Assembly (NCBI RefSeq): GCF_040954645.1
Contig: NC_092806.1
Location: forward strand, 108,398,731 to 108,462,730
Reading direction: 5' to 3'
Length of the DNA stretch: 64,000 nt
Source of the DNA: Diabrotica undecimpunctata
Lineage: Eukaryota; Arthropoda; Insecta; Coleoptera; Chrysomelidae
Within the stretch, counting starts at the first letter, position 1. Each line of letters begins with the position of its first letter. Positions 36,491 through 47,502 of the stretch are shown here, piece after piece. The notes under the pieces are model-generated. The model did no database searches and was not told where the DNA came from. It was given only the letters and a program-made list of their open reading frames with translations. Position numbers and translations under genes: made by a program.

Positions 36491-37429
36491 AACCCTTAAT
36501 TACGATTGGTGGTTTAGTCACCACTATCGCGAACGAAACGGCGGTAAAATATAATTTGAGATCACGACTACTAGCCAGAAAAACAATGTTTCAATTACTA
36601 TAGATTTCGTCATACGTCTTATCAAGGCAAATGGTAATCACACTAACCAAATTACAGTTAATTAGACAGACACAAAAACTTTAGAGAATTATGATTGCGA
36701 CATATGCCACGAAAACAAAAAAATTAACGAAAACGGCCAATTCTAATTAAAACTTATAATACTAGTAAAGAAGTTAAAGGATTTTAAAACCAAGTAAATT
36801 CCTTTTTATTTTAAATTTAATTTATATACATAAAATTTAATACGTATTATTTCCCGTTCATTCGATTACAAAATAATATATTTAATAATAAATCAAAAGT
36901 GACACTATTGGGTATTTTTAAACTTAAAAATGTTGAGCTCACCAAAACGAACATTTTTTATTTTACCCTCCTGTCATATTTAGCGCTCCACTGGTCTCGA
37001 ACAGTTAGTAACTAACGTATAAGCCTTATTTCACCCAAAATTACATTGTTACTCGCGGAAATACATTATTTTGAGGAAGCTAACTCGGTATCGGCTTTAT
37101 TCACTTCGAAACCAAAAACTGATTAAGATGCTCTTTAATATTCCCATCACGGAACTTTTTGACTTCTGCTTCACCTTTGTTGTCTGCTTTTTGACAAAAC
37201 ATTTTCTGACTTTTCTATGAAGGTTATTGAATTTAGAGAACGTAAATAAAATTGAAACATAATATTCAATTAGAGCCAAATATATACATCAACACCGAAA
37301 TTAGCAATTCTTATGGATTAAATTCGTAATTTTTCTGAGAAATACGAATTGATCTTAGTGCAAGTGTATTTATTATTGTTGTATTTTATGTATTGTAGTA
37401 AAAATGGGAGCAGAAATGCTCTCCAAATA
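36491..37429. other. Unassigned non-coding stretch
   Basis: AT-rich. Open frames are short and carry no recognisable domain. Confidence 0.45.
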
Positions 37430-39490
37430 AAACTCAACCGAACTAGAGAGGAAGATACTGCAGAGGAGGAATGGAGACAATTAAAAAAATTATAACGGAG
37501 TCAGCAGAGGAAATTGTTGGAAAAGCCAAAAGGCAAAGAAATGCGGAATGGTATGATGATGAATGCAGAACTGCAGTAGAGGAAAAAAGGCAAGCTAGGC
37601 TTAACTAACTTGAAATAACACTTGAAACACAAGAAATAACAGTGAGATTTATAACTAAAAAAGAATACAAGCGACTAGAATATCCAGAAGAAAGAAAAGA
37701 GAGGCTATCAAAAAACAAGTACAAGAAATCGTAAAGCATAACAACAGACGCGAAAGCAGAAAATTTTATAAATGCATAAAAGAAAGCACACAATCATTTA
37801 GACCAAAACTAACGATATGCAAAGACAAGGACGGAGAACTACTAACAGAGAAGCAAAAAATTATAATGAGATGGAAATAATATTTCGAAGAAAATCTAAA
37901 TGCAGACAACGAAAATGAGCAGAACAAGACAATATATTATACGGCGGAGCTGCACATCGAAAATCCAAGTTATGAAGAAGTAGTTCAGATAATAAATAAA
38001 CTAAAAAACAATAAAGCACCAGGAACGGACGGAATTTCGGCAGAATTATTAAAGCATGGAGGATCCGAACTCTGGGAAAGAATCCATTACCTAATAACAT
38101 TAATATGGACGAAGGAGCAAATACCAGAAGAATGGACAGTTGGCCTCATACAGCCAATATATAAAAAAGGAGATAATAGGGAATGCCAGAATTATAGGCC
38201 AATTACATTGCTAAATGTAGTATGCAAAATTCTTTCTGGTATAATCTACAATAGATTATTAGAATACTCCGAAAATATAATTGGTGATTATTAAAATGGA
38301 TTCAAACCAAATAGAGGCACTACAGATAACATATTCATTCTAAGAACGATACAAGAAAAAGCTTATGAATACGACATAGACCTATATAATATGTATATAG
38401 ACTTTAAACAAGCTTTTGATAGTGTGAAAAGAGACAGAATGCTGGAAGACCTTTGTAATCTAGGTATACCTAAGAAATACATCAACCTCATAAAAATGAC
38501 GTTGCAGGGTTCAAAAGCCCCAGTCAGAGTAGATGGAGAACTGACTCCCCTGTTTAACATCAACGTGGGAGTAAGACAGGGAGATGCCCTATCAACCATT
38601 CTATTCAACCTAGTTCTTAAGGCAGTCATCAGAAAAACCAATATAACCGGCCATATAAACACCAAATCAGTACAAATTACTGCATATGCAGACGATGTAG
38701 CCATCATTAGTAGGAATAACCCACAACTAATGGAAGTGTTCAAACAAATTTATCCTGAAGCAAGAAAAAGATGTCTCAAAATAAACGAAGCAAAAACAAA
38801 GTATATGACAGTCAAAAGAATAACTGACAATGAAAATAATATCACAATAGACAACTATACTATCGAACGAGTGGATGCCTTTACATATCTCGGCACAGAA
38901 ATCAATCAGAAGAACTCCATAAGTAGCGAAATTAATGCACGTATTTCCAGCGGGAATCGTACATACTATGCTAATAAAAGATTGATGACATCGAAATTAT
39001 TAGACAAAAAAACCAAAATGGCTATCTACAGAACACTGATTAGACCCGTAGTAACCTATGGATGTAAAACTTGGGTAATGACGAAAAAAGATGAAGCCCA
39101 ACTCAGGACACTCGAGAGAAATACTGAGGAAAGTATATGGCCCGGTACAAGAGGAAGATGGCACATGGAGAATCAGGAGAAACGACGAGGTTAATGAGTT
39201 AAATGAAGGTTATGACATTGTAAGATTTGTAAAAAGTCAAAGACTGCCATGGCTGGGACATGTGCAGAGACAAAACGATGCAAAAACAACAAAGAAAATG
39301 TTACAATGGAAGCCCATAGGAAGGCGAAAAAAAGGAAGGCCCAGAACGAGATGGTTGGATGACGTGGAAGACGACCTGAAAACAATGAACATAAGGCAAT
39401 GGAGAAGAAGGGCACAAGAAAGATCTGAATGAAAGGACATAGCCAGACAGGCAAAGACCCATCCAGGGTTATGATGCCAAAAGAAGAAGC
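37430..39490 (+). mobile_element. RTE-d non-LTR element, 5'-truncated
   Basis: The copy begins in the endonuclease-RT linker (AEWYDDECRTAVEEK) and runs through the whole RT to the C-terminal tail domain. It ends in an AAAAGAAGAAGCAGAAG tail near 39478-39497. The 3' end abuts a fragment of another RTE-like family. Confidence 0.8.
37440..39432 (+). pseudogene. RTE-d reverse transcriptase
   Basis: The RT blocks are well preserved: LKNNKAPGTDGISAELLKHGG (about 37995-38060), EEWTVGLIQPIYKKGD, YRPITLLNVVCKIL and GFKPNRGTTDNIF. From 38391 a 267-codon frame carries MYIDFKQAFDS (motif A), VGVRQGDALSTILFN, ITAYADDVAII (near 38690) and YLGTEI. A frameshift near 39110 moves the C-terminal part to the next frame: LPWLGHVQRQND, GRRKKGRPRTRW and MNIRQWRRRAQ. 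TAA codons at 37877 and 38293 also interrupt it. The catalytic residues are intact. This is the least damaged RT of the middle region. Confidence 0.85.
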
Positions 39491-39509
39491 AGAAGTAAAA
39501 ATGGGACCC

Positions 39510-39810
39510 AAAATTCCAACAGCTTTAAGACGATTGATGCAAGGCTGCTCCACATCGTTAACACATTTTAAAATATTATTTTTAAAAGAAACCCTTAAAT
39601 CTTGGTAAAGGATATGTGAAGGAATGGGGGCCCAGTAAGAGATAACCATCTATACACATTTAAATTTGCTGATAATCAGTTGGTAGTGATACAAGATGAG
39701 GTACACATAAAATTTATGATCAAAAAATTGTAAGAAGAGTGCTAGAAAAATGGTCTAGAAATAAATTTTTAGAAAATGGAATATCTAACAAAGAAGAAAT
39801 AAAAAGTCTT
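39510..39810 (+). pseudogene. RTE-c-related RT fragment
   Basis: The frames read LMQGCSTS, FKILFLKETLKSW, CEGMGAPVRDNHLYTFKFADNQ and INF, aligning with LLQGCSTS ... CEGMGVPVRN ... SFADDQ of RTE-c. The catalytic ADD is altered to ADN. It is a short diverged internal fragment. Confidence 0.65.
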
Positions 39811-39811
39811 C

Positions 39812-40425
39812 TTCTTCTCATTCTTCCTCTTTATAAGCAATTCTTCTTGTTCATTGGCGGATTAATACCTCTATAAAAGGTTGTCACTCCATCTTTTGCG
39901 CGATCATCCGATACTTCTTTTGCCGTGTGGTGACTTATCTCTTGCTATTTTGACGACACGGGATTCCTCCATTCTGCTTATGTGGTTATTCCATTCTTTT
40001 TTTCTATTTTGTGTCTATTCATTTATAAAGTGTACGTTACATTTTCTTCTAATGTCTTTACTTCTCTTTCGATCTCTTAGCGTATTTCTTGTAATTCTTC
40101 TCAGTACTCTCATCTCTGCCGTTTCCAGCTGCCTTTGCGTTGCGGCTATGTCGGGTCTTGCTTCTGAGCCGTATGTCATTATTGGTCTTACACTGGCTTT
40201 ATCAATTCTTGACTTCATCTCAATGTCAATGTGTCTATTTCGCCATATAGTATTATGAAGGCATTCTGCCAGTCTATTTGCTTTTTGTACTTGATCTCTC
40301 ACTTCTTTGTCCAGGTCTCCATAGCTAGACAGTGTAATTCCCAGGTATTTTATTTCCATTACTTGTTCAGTACTGATACCATCAATTTCTATTTAACATC
40401 TGGTTCTTTGCTGACTACTAAATAA
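39812..40425 (-). pseudogene. RTE-e 3' fragment
   Basis: The minus strand reads IEIDGIS, EIKYLGITLSSYG, QVQKANRLAECLH, IMTYGSEARPDIAAT, MRVLRRITRNTLRDRKRS, IRRKCNVHFINE and WNNHISRM, then SRKRWSDNL. A GAAGAAGAAGAC-like tail lies near 39812-39825 on the plus strand as CTTCTTCTTC. It carries the RT thumb and tail domain only, with a stop after FINE. A second fragment of the same family lies at 51165-51345. Confidence 0.75.
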
Positions 40426-40689
40426 AAACTGGGGCCGACTGAGTCAAATAAAAACGTGTAACACGCGCTAAATCAGGTGCTATGGGACAGCCACATCACA
40501 AAGAACGTAAAAGCAAAAATTTTCCATTTAATAATATGCAGCATTAGGACTCATGGAGCAAAAATTGGGACAATAAACAAAAAAACCGTAACAAAATTAT
40601 AGCGAAACACTGAAACAAAATATTGAAAAAAGAATTGCAAGATACAAAAATGGATAAAATCAGAAAAGAGAAAATTAACTGGATAATGA

Positions 40690-40870
40690 GGAAGTAACAA
40701 GATGCTGTAATATATAGAAAAAGAAGACTTAACAAATATGCGCATGTCTCAAGAACAGATGATAAGTATGGGTAGATATGGAAAATAACAAACTGGGGTC
40801 CCATGGGGAAGAAAAAAAGAGGAAAGCCAAAGGCAGGAGGTCATAGACAGATGAATCAGACGAGAAAATG
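40690..40870 (+). pseudogene. Degraded RTE-like C-terminal fragment
   Basis: The plus strand reads KRRLNKYAHVSRTDD, then WKITNWGPMGKKKRGKPKAG, matching the GHV...GRPR tail typical of RTE-like ORF2 C-termini. The family cannot be assigned. 40430-40690 to the left is unassigned A-rich sequence. Confidence 0.45.
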
Positions 40871-40892
40871 AAAGGATGAGACTTTGCAAGTC

Positions 40893-41463
40893 ATGCCGAT
40901 ACCTTCCTTCTTTATTTTACTATTAACTCACATTAACCTTTTTTCTAGTCGTTTGAAATATTCTAAACGTTTGGCATTTCTCTCCTAGGCAGCTTAGCTT
41001 CCTCCGTGGATCTGTTAGTTGTGGCTCAGAGTCTTCTAATATTGTTGCCACAAATTGATCGCATTGCTTCTGTAGTGATTCTTTCACAAGTTAATATGCT
41101 CCTTTTCTTAATTGGCTGCACCGTACTCAAGACAAACAATAGTCAGAAATACGTATATATGGTCGCCTTCAATCTTATACACATATTTTAATATATATTT
41201 TTTTCCTTTGTTGCTATGCCGATACCTTCTACCTTTATTTTACTATTAACTTGCAATAACCTATTTTCTTGTTGTTTGAAACGTTCTAAATGTTTGGCAT
41301 TTCTTTACCCAGGTAGCTTAGCTTTCTTCGTGTATCTGTTAGTTGTTGCTCTGGAAACCTAAGAGTCTTCTAACATGATTGCCACAAATTGGTCGCATTG
41401 CCCCTGTAGTGATTCTTTCCCAAGTTAACATACTCCTTTTCTAACTTAGCTGCACCGTACTAA
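40893..41463. repeat. Direct duplication, ~240 bp, period 323
   Basis: TGCCGATACCTTC at 40894 and 41217 opens two diverged copies that stay parallel through AAACGTTTGGCATTTCT/AAATGTTTGGCATTTCT and GTTGCCACAAATT/ATTGCCACAAATT to GCTGCACCGTAC near 41116 and 41449. The two units are separated by about 85 unrelated bases. No coding content is recognised. Confidence 0.8.
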
Positions 41464-41739
41464 AGATAAAGATAGAAGCAAAACGCGCTGTAGCTACTGA
41501 CAACAAAAGATCATCTGCAAAGTTGTATGAATAGTTGGAAACACACTTGAGGGGATAAAAAGGTTTACTAGAATTGCTAAGTCAAGAGACCGGTCATCAA
41601 AGGACTTGACTCACGTTTGGTAGATTAAGAGAGCGGATTAAAGAGTTTTAAAAGCCGATGTTCAAATAAAACATATTAAATGGTATAGTACTTTAGAAAG
41701 TTGTTAAATGAAAAACGTCAGAAACGAGACAAACAGACA

Positions 41740-42425
41740 GGATGCGGAACCCCAAATAAGAATGTTATACTGGGAATAATGAGAGATGGGGTTATCAATG
41801 TTGTAAATAGAATGAAGCATGGTAAGGAAGTAGGAGTTGTTTACTTGTGGAGTTTTGGAAGGGGTTGATGTCTTCTGAGAAATGATGAGTAGGATATATG
41901 ACGTAAAAAAGGATGGTCAATGAGGGGGAGGGTATCACTGTATAAAGATGAAGGGGACATCTAGGACTGTAAGAACTATAAAGGAATAAACTTTATGTAA
42001 CACATAATGAAAGGTTGGAAGAGAACTAGAGCGAAGATTAAGGAGAAAGACATCGATAGGAGAAGAACAATTAGGGTTTATGCCAGGGAGAGGCCAAAGG
42101 ATACCTTGTTTACTTTTAAACGGTTAATAGAGAAATACGGCTCAGAAGAAAAGGGAGCTACACTTGGTATTAATAGATCTGGAAAAGGCGTATGGTAAAT
42201 TTCTAAACAAAAGCTATAGAGATATACGAGAGAAAAAATAAGTGCCTGAGAAGTGTGTAAGGCTCATGAAGAATTTGTATAAAGAAGTATACACCAAAGT
42301 AAGGACTTTTGTCAGATTGACTAAAAGTTTTCCAGTGACCGTTGGTTTGCATCAAGATTCTTCACGAGTCCTTAACTATTTAATCTTGTTATGGATATAC
42401 TCTGTCACTATATACTGATGCGAAA
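41740..42425 (+). pseudogene. RTE-g reverse transcriptase relic
   Basis: Degraded RT blocks in order: SLYKDEGDI, CKNYKGI, RTIRVYARE (GFMPGRGT in relatives), RLIEKYGSEEKG, a broken LEKAY block near 42180, and FNLVMDIL near 42385. Stops and frame changes occur every few dozen codons. A different family begins right after it, at a repeated motif-B position. 41465-41740 to the left is unassigned. Confidence 0.55.
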
Positions 42426-42431
42426 TGCAGC

Positions 42432-43384
42432 GTGACACACGATGGGATCAACAGTGACGAATTCGACGTACTTACTCGAGTTAGACAGGGATGCGTGCTT
42501 TCTCCGTTTCTTTTTAACATAGCTATAGACTATGTTCTCTTCAAACTAGACTCCGACACAAGAGGGATACAATGGACGTTAACCACACGCCTAAGCGATC
42601 TAGAATACGCGGACGATATCTGCCTATTAGGTCAAAGGTTCCAAGATCTGGCTTACCAATTGAAAACACTTTCCACTGAAGCCAATATAATAGGTTTAAA
42701 AATCAATATTAGTAAAACCAAGTCCATAAGAATAAATGCAAGGAACAACACGCTATTTATTATCGACAATATGCAGATTGAAAATGTGGAAAACTTTACG
42801 TATCTTGGAAGTGCCATAACAGAAAACGGAGGTACAGAAGACGATATTCGTATGAGGATACGAAAAGACCACCAAACTTTTAGCACGCTCAACCCTGTTT
42901 GGAGATCTGTCGAGTATACTACAAGGACAAAGATCCGAATATTCCGATCAAATGTCATGTCTGTTCTACTCTACGGATGTGAAACCTGGAAAGTGACAAA
43001 CACCCTCACAGACAAACTGCAGGTCTTTGTTAACAAATTTCTACGAAGAATTGTTCATATATTCTGGCCTAACACCATCAGAAACGAAGATCTGCTACAC
43101 CTTACAGAACAAAAGAGGGTATAAAATGAAATTAAGTCCAGAAAGTGGGGCTGGATCGGTCACACACTCCGAAAAAATAGTTCCAGTATCTCAAAGACTG
43201 CCCTAGAGTGGAATCCCCAAGGAAAAAAAAAGAGGTCGTCCAGTACAAACTTGGAGAAGATCCATCATGGACGAGATAAGAGGCCAAGGAAAGTCTTGGA
43301 ATGAGGTGAAGGCCTTAGCGCAAAATAGAACCTGATGGCGCGTTTTCACTGAAGCTCTACTATGCTCCACTTAGGAGTTCAAGA

Positions 43385-43388
<4 letters not shown>
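42432..43388 (+). pseudogene. RTE-f reverse transcriptase C-terminal half
   Basis: A 230-codon open frame (42432-43124) starts at RT motif B (TRVRQGCVLSPFLFN), followed by LEYADDICLLG (catalytic Asp pair, about 42605), LKINISKTKS, FTYLGSAI, NVMSVLLYGCETW and RRIVHIFWP. A TAA at 43122 replaces a Trp-region codon. The frame then shifts and continues with [31 protein letters not shown] and [10 protein letters not shown] to about 43340. It is 5'-truncated and immediately followed by (TA)n at 43389. Confidence 0.8.

Positions 43389-43439
<51 letters not shown>
43389..43439. repeat. (TA)n array after RTE-f
   Basis: About 51 bp of TA between the RTE-f 3' end (GTTCAAGAACCTTA) and the left copy of the 140-bp inverted repeat. 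It could be the RTE-f tail, or part of the duplicated unit, whose other copy is also preceded by a short TA run. Confidence 0.9.
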
Positions 43440-43442
<3 letters not shown>

Positions 43443-43579
43443 TATACTAACAGAGAAATAAGAGAGGGTGCCCCTTGGTCAATGCTCTTTACGGATGATA
43501 TCGTGTTACTAAAGGAGAGCAGAGAAATATTGAAAACCAAGTTGAAACGTGGAGAAAGGCTATTGCAAATGAATGACTT
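43440..43579 (+). repeat. Inverted repeat, left copy (RTE-h RT fragment)
   Basis: 140 bases, reverse complement of 45547-45686 with three mismatches. It encodes EGAPWSMLFTDDIVLLKE, an RT catalytic block. The next bases on both sides do not match. Confidence 0.9.
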
Positions 43580-43595
43580 TATTGACATGACACTA

Positions 43596-43690
43596 TTTTC
43601 CAACATTTCTAACAATTCTGCTTCAGTGTACTTATGATAACGACTCCTTTTAGGTCTGGAAGGACCAGCCTCAACGTATTCATTTTGCAT
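43596..43690 (-). other. Possible N-terminal exon of an unidentified gene
   Basis: The minus-strand ATG at 43690 opens MQNEYVEAGPSRPKRSRYHK, followed by YTEAELLEMLEN. The amino-acid mix looks like real protein and unlike the AT-driven frames around it. The frame runs into the inverted repeat at 43579. It could be the start of a transposase or a DNA-binding protein; I do not recognise the family and see no clear splice donor. Confidence 0.25.
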
Positions 43691-43699
43691 GATAATAAA

Positions 43700-44940
43700 A
43701 CAATAAAAATATTTGAAAAACTTGAACCACTTGTATTTATGAGTAATAAATATCCTTCCTTGAGTGCCTACTAAGAAATATGTAACACAACTGCGGTTGC
43801 GACTAAGAAATGTAAATATATATAAATACGTACCGAATGCTTATAAGCGACGGAGGTACCCGAGCAAAATACACAGTGACTCTTATAAGCGTCAAAAGCA
43901 TCCAACCTGTTAATAAACATAATTCAATTTTTTTTTCACCAAATGTCTCGGTAAAGGCATATCTTTGATGTCAATAGGTAGATATATTAGGTGTGCGATT
44001 TTTAATTAGTCTTAAAATATTGGATTTTTATACCTAATATGAATGTCTAAAGAATATGCACTACCTTGATAATAACAAGTTTTTTTCTTTAGCTTGAATT
44101 TTCATTTTAACTCCACTATTTTCTGAAGAGTTAATTGTCTTTGTTCTAATAAAACGACTAACTCGCGTTTTTATGTGACATTTTTATTTGTTCATATAAT
44201 ACAATTAATTTTAATTCAATTAGAGAGAGCACAACCAGCTGTGCACGGCGAAACTGCACTGCTAGTGTTATTTAGATCTGCTCCCAGTTGAATCGGTTTA
44301 TTTTTGAGAATTAACAAGATCGCTTTGGTCTTTATTGAAACTAAATTTTGAAATTAAGTTATTTTTTTTATCGTTTTACTCACTTTATTAATTTATCGTT
44401 TGACTAAACGTAACACGCGTAACAGTTTTTTTTAATTCTTCCTAATTATTGACAATTTTCCTAACAATTCAATTTATGTTTTCTTCTTCTTTTTGCTTTA
44501 AGTCGTTTTCTTGTCCGATCTTAAGGCTGTAGTGGTATTTTTATCTTTGTCTTCCAGATATTTCGCCGTCGTTTAAAAAATCCTCCTTCCTGATTTTCTC
44601 GTTCCTGCTGGTCTTAAATATTTTTATGTTTGGGCTGAATGCTCACAACATATTTGTGTAACGTACTGGTTCTATTCACATCTTTTCTGTCTTCTCTATA
44701 TATATATATATATATCCTGTGTTTTACAAAAATTTTTGTATTATGTCTCTGGATGTTTTCTCAGCAAATAATCTTAGCGCTATTATTTCTATCATTTAAT
44801 TTTTTTTTCTACTTTACCTGCTCTCATTTTAACCGCTTATGTAATTATTTATCTTCCACATAACTGATATATTCATAGTTTCCCATAATATAATCCTATA
44901 TTCTTCCCTAATGATATCCCTTATACATCTTCAAATATAA
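43700..44940. other. Unassigned spacer between the inverted repeats
   Basis: AT-rich and non-coding as far as I can see. A short TA run lies at 44697-44715. GAGAGCACAACCAGCTGTGC near 44225 is locally GC-richer but unassigned. Confidence 0.4.
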
Positions 44941-44949
44941 GGAGTTTTA

Positions 44950-45686
44950 ATGATTTCTTATATTCCCTGTAGGGAATTCCCCTTCCCTTCTTCTCCCTTA
45001 GCTTTGTTCTTTTTAAGTACTGTTCCTTACTCTTTTTCGCCACTTATTCCCCGTAGTGTCTTTTTCGGTTAAAACTTTCTCTCTTAAGTCATCTGTCACA
45101 CAGTTCTTCCATCTTCTTCTCGGTTTTTCTCTATCGCTCTTTCCCACAACTTCTAACATTTCTTTGTTTTACTTTATTTCCGTATTTCTTATTAAACCTA
45201 TTTTGAGAATTAAGCCACACTGGCCCTTTCGCGCAACAGGTTGTTTCTGATCTTGTCCTTTTTAGTCTCATCCAACATATTCCGTAATATTTTTATTTTA
45301 GTTTCCTTCATCTTCTTTGCCTGAACCCTCCTTACAGGCACATTTCCCCACCGTACACCAATGCAGGCCTCAGCACACTCTTGTATAACTTTTCTGTCAG
45401 CCACTTCTTTCTTTTTATTTCTTTCTCAGAATACTCCACTTATTATTCAGATATTCAGAAGCCAAGTTATTTAAGTTAACCTACACGTCCTAGTTTTTAC
45501 CGAAGCAATTCGTTATCGTCAACCATTGTTTCGCCCTACCGACCTTAAGTCATTCATTTGCAATAGCCTTTCTCCACGTTTCAACTTGTTTTTCAATATT
45601 TCTCTGCTCTCCTTTAGTAACACTATATTATCCGTAAAGAGCATTGACCAAGGGGCACCCTCTCTTATTTCTCTGTTAGTATATTC
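44950..45686 (-). pseudogene. RTE-h reverse transcriptase fragment
   Basis: On the minus strand from 45686: GAPWSMLFTDNIVLLKES (catalytic Asp pair altered to Asp-Asn), RGERLLQMND, then frames with KWLTEKLYKSVL, ALVYGGE, KEDKIRN-like DETKKDKIRNN, EMLEVVGKSDREKPRRRWKNCVTDDLREK. This is the C-terminal half of an RTE-like ORF2 with frameshifts. Its first 140 bases are duplicated in inverse orientation at 43440. Confidence 0.65.
45547..45686 (-). repeat. Inverted repeat, right copy
   Basis: Reverse complement of 43440-43579 with three mismatches. It is followed on the plus strand by a short CATATATATAC run, the counterpart of the (TA)n next to the left copy. Confidence 0.9.
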
Positions 45687-45694
45687 ATATATAT

Positions 45695-46260
45695 ACTGGA
45701 GTCAAACTGCTATCATCAAAAATTGTAGCTAACTACGCCGATGAAATCTCCATACAACGAGGAGTCAGACAAGATTGCATTTTATCGTCAACATTGTTTA
45801 ATGTTTACTCGGACAAGTTATTTAAAAAGGCACTTGAGAGACAACCATGTGAAATAAAAAATCGACGAAGAACTACTTAATGTGATTAGATATGCAGACA
45901 ATATAGTAATTCTGTCAGATAATATTGAAGATCTTCAAATTCTTCTTGATCGTATTCACGAGGTAGGAAAGGAAATCGGCATTAAAATAAATTCAAACAA
46001 AACTAAATTTTTAGTGTTTAGTCGTAATCCATATTCCGATGCAAAGCTTCAATTAAACGGAGTCCAAGTTGAGAAAGTTCACAAAATGACATATTTGGGA
46101 ACTGTGATAACGGACCAACTAGATCCAAACATATAAATAAAACGTTGAATAACAGTGATGATGTGTAAATGCAACCAAACTTTTTTTCACGACACAATCA
46201 CTGCACGACAACGACAAAATACCGTCCTTCTGAAAAAAAGCCTAAAACAACATTTGTTTG
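45695..46260 (+). pseudogene. RTE-b reverse transcriptase fragment
   Basis: The plus strand reads IQRGVRQDCILSSTLFNVYSD (motif B), then ALERQPCEI. The next frame has IRYADNIVILS near 45880, IEDLQILLDRI, IKINSNKTKFLVF and MTYLGTVITD, then further frame changes. The catalytic block is YADN instead of YADD. The wording is closest to the RTE-b copies at 34.2 kb. It is truncated at both ends and stops where the Harbinger relic starts. Confidence 0.7.
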
Positions 46261-46377
46261 TACCGTAGAGGCCGTTCCCACTTGGCGAGTGTCGGATCCG
46301 TTTTTTAATCGCCTGTTCCTGCTTCTATTCTCACTAGTCGTATGTCGGCTCCCATCGAAACCGGAGCCATTATAAAT

Positions 46378-46695
46378 GAGCCGACTGTGCGCGATGAACG
46401 CCGCCGACGAAGCTTTTGTTGTGATGTTCCATCTTTTTGGAAGGAAACAAGAAAAACAGCCAATAAAAGAAAATTTTGGATTTATCCAATCCTGATAGAA
46501 AGATTTTCTTTGGGAACTTTTCATAACTTAATCCGAGAATTGAGAAGTGACGAACATAAGTTCTTTAATTCTTTTAGAATATTCATAACTACGTTTAACG
46601 ATGTACTGGCATGCGTTTCAGCAAGAATTCACTATCAAAACACAAGATTTAGAGAGTGCATTTGTCCTGAACAAAGACTCTCGATTTTTTTTAAG
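46378..46695 (+). pseudogene. PIF/Harbinger transposase, N-terminal exon
   Basis: The open frame 46342-46716 contains KRKFWIYPILIERFSLG, FHNLIRELRSDEHKFFNSF, QNTRFRECICPEQRL, the conserved N-terminal region of HARBI1/ALP1-like transposases. It ends at AAG|GTAAGAA, a consensus splice donor (GT at 46696-46697); the residues after it are intron read-through. The start codon is uncertain: the ATG at 46342 lies in sequence that may still be the element's leader. No second exon is present downstream on this strand before the (TA)n array. The product would bind the element ends together with its MADF-type partner, but without the DDE exon it is inactive. Confidence 0.75.
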
Positions 46696-46748
46696 GTAAG
46701 AAATCATTTATTTTAAGAAAATAACACAAGTAGTAGAAGATAGGTATT

Positions 46749-47214
46749 TCAGAAATCAGCATCAAAAATTAATTGTGAACTATATTGAGTAGAGCTTGAC
46801 TGATGTGACCAGGTAGAAGAAGCAGGCGATGTCAATGGAGGTTCAATAGTTTGGTCTGTCGGATATCCACTTTGAGAAACCATATTCTGCTTTTGAGTCG
46901 AATATCCAGATCCATTTGGAGAAACCATATTCTGATTTTGAGTTTAATATCTAAATCCTTGTAGGTGATTTCGCGACTGTGTGTCCCAATTAGATAAGGA
47001 CAGTCTATTTTCACGTTTCTTTTTAATCTTTTGTATTAATGACAAGACGCCTGAATGAAGATCCGACATTTCATCAGCATCAAAAGAAATTACGGCCTTT
47101 AGAATACCTTTTAAAAAAGATAACATTGGATGATCAGTTTCCACCTTTAACCTATTGTCCAAAAAGTTGTCCATTTTGTCTTCCAGGTTCTGGTTCTTTT
47201 GCTTTTTAGAGCTG
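46749..47214 (-). pseudogene. MADF/BESS-type gene, last exon (Harbinger relic 2)
   Basis: A minus-strand acceptor CATTTTCTAG (AG at 47216-47215) precedes an exon reading SSKKQKNQNLED, then ETDHPMLSFLKGILKAV and SDLHSGVLSLIQKIKKK, a BESS-like two-helix pattern. A TAA at 46944-46946 interrupts it. The frame continues with a tandemly repeated TQNQNMVSP / TQKQNMVSQ segment and a Ser/Thr-rich tail to TGA at 46749-46751. Layout (acceptor, Ser-rich start, BESS, low-complexity tail) parallels the exon at 26514-26810, though the sequences differ. It lies in what would be the intron of the transposase gene on the other strand. Confidence 0.6.
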
Positions 47215-47364
47215 CTAGAAAATGAGTACAGACATCTGAGAAAATTCTCCTGCCTCCAAATTTGCGATGGTATTTTTTTCGGATGTTGGTCCTTTTCTAA
47301 CAGAATCGTGAGTACGATTAGGCTCAGCAACTTGTTTTAAAAACCTCATTTGATTTGTTCTTTT

Positions 47365-47368
47365 TATA

Positions 47369-47458
<90 letters not shown>
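47365..47458. repeat. (TA)n array
   Basis: About 94 bp of TA separates the Harbinger relic from RT fragments. It has one TTA interruption near 47375. Confidence 0.95.
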
Positions 47459-47461
<3 letters not shown>

Positions 47462-47502
47462 AATTTTGTATGCTATTGACTTTATAACAAATAATTTTAA
47501 TT

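Larger units (their letters stand above)
46265..47360. mobile_element. PIF/Harbinger relic 2
   Basis: A transposase N-terminal exon (+) and the last exon of a MADF/BESS-type gene (-) lie 53 bases apart. The GC-richer words GGCCGTTCCCACTTGGCGAG near 46271 could be the left terminal repeat, but no inverted partner is seen. The right side is cut by a (TA)n array. The catalytic exon is absent. Confidence 0.6.
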
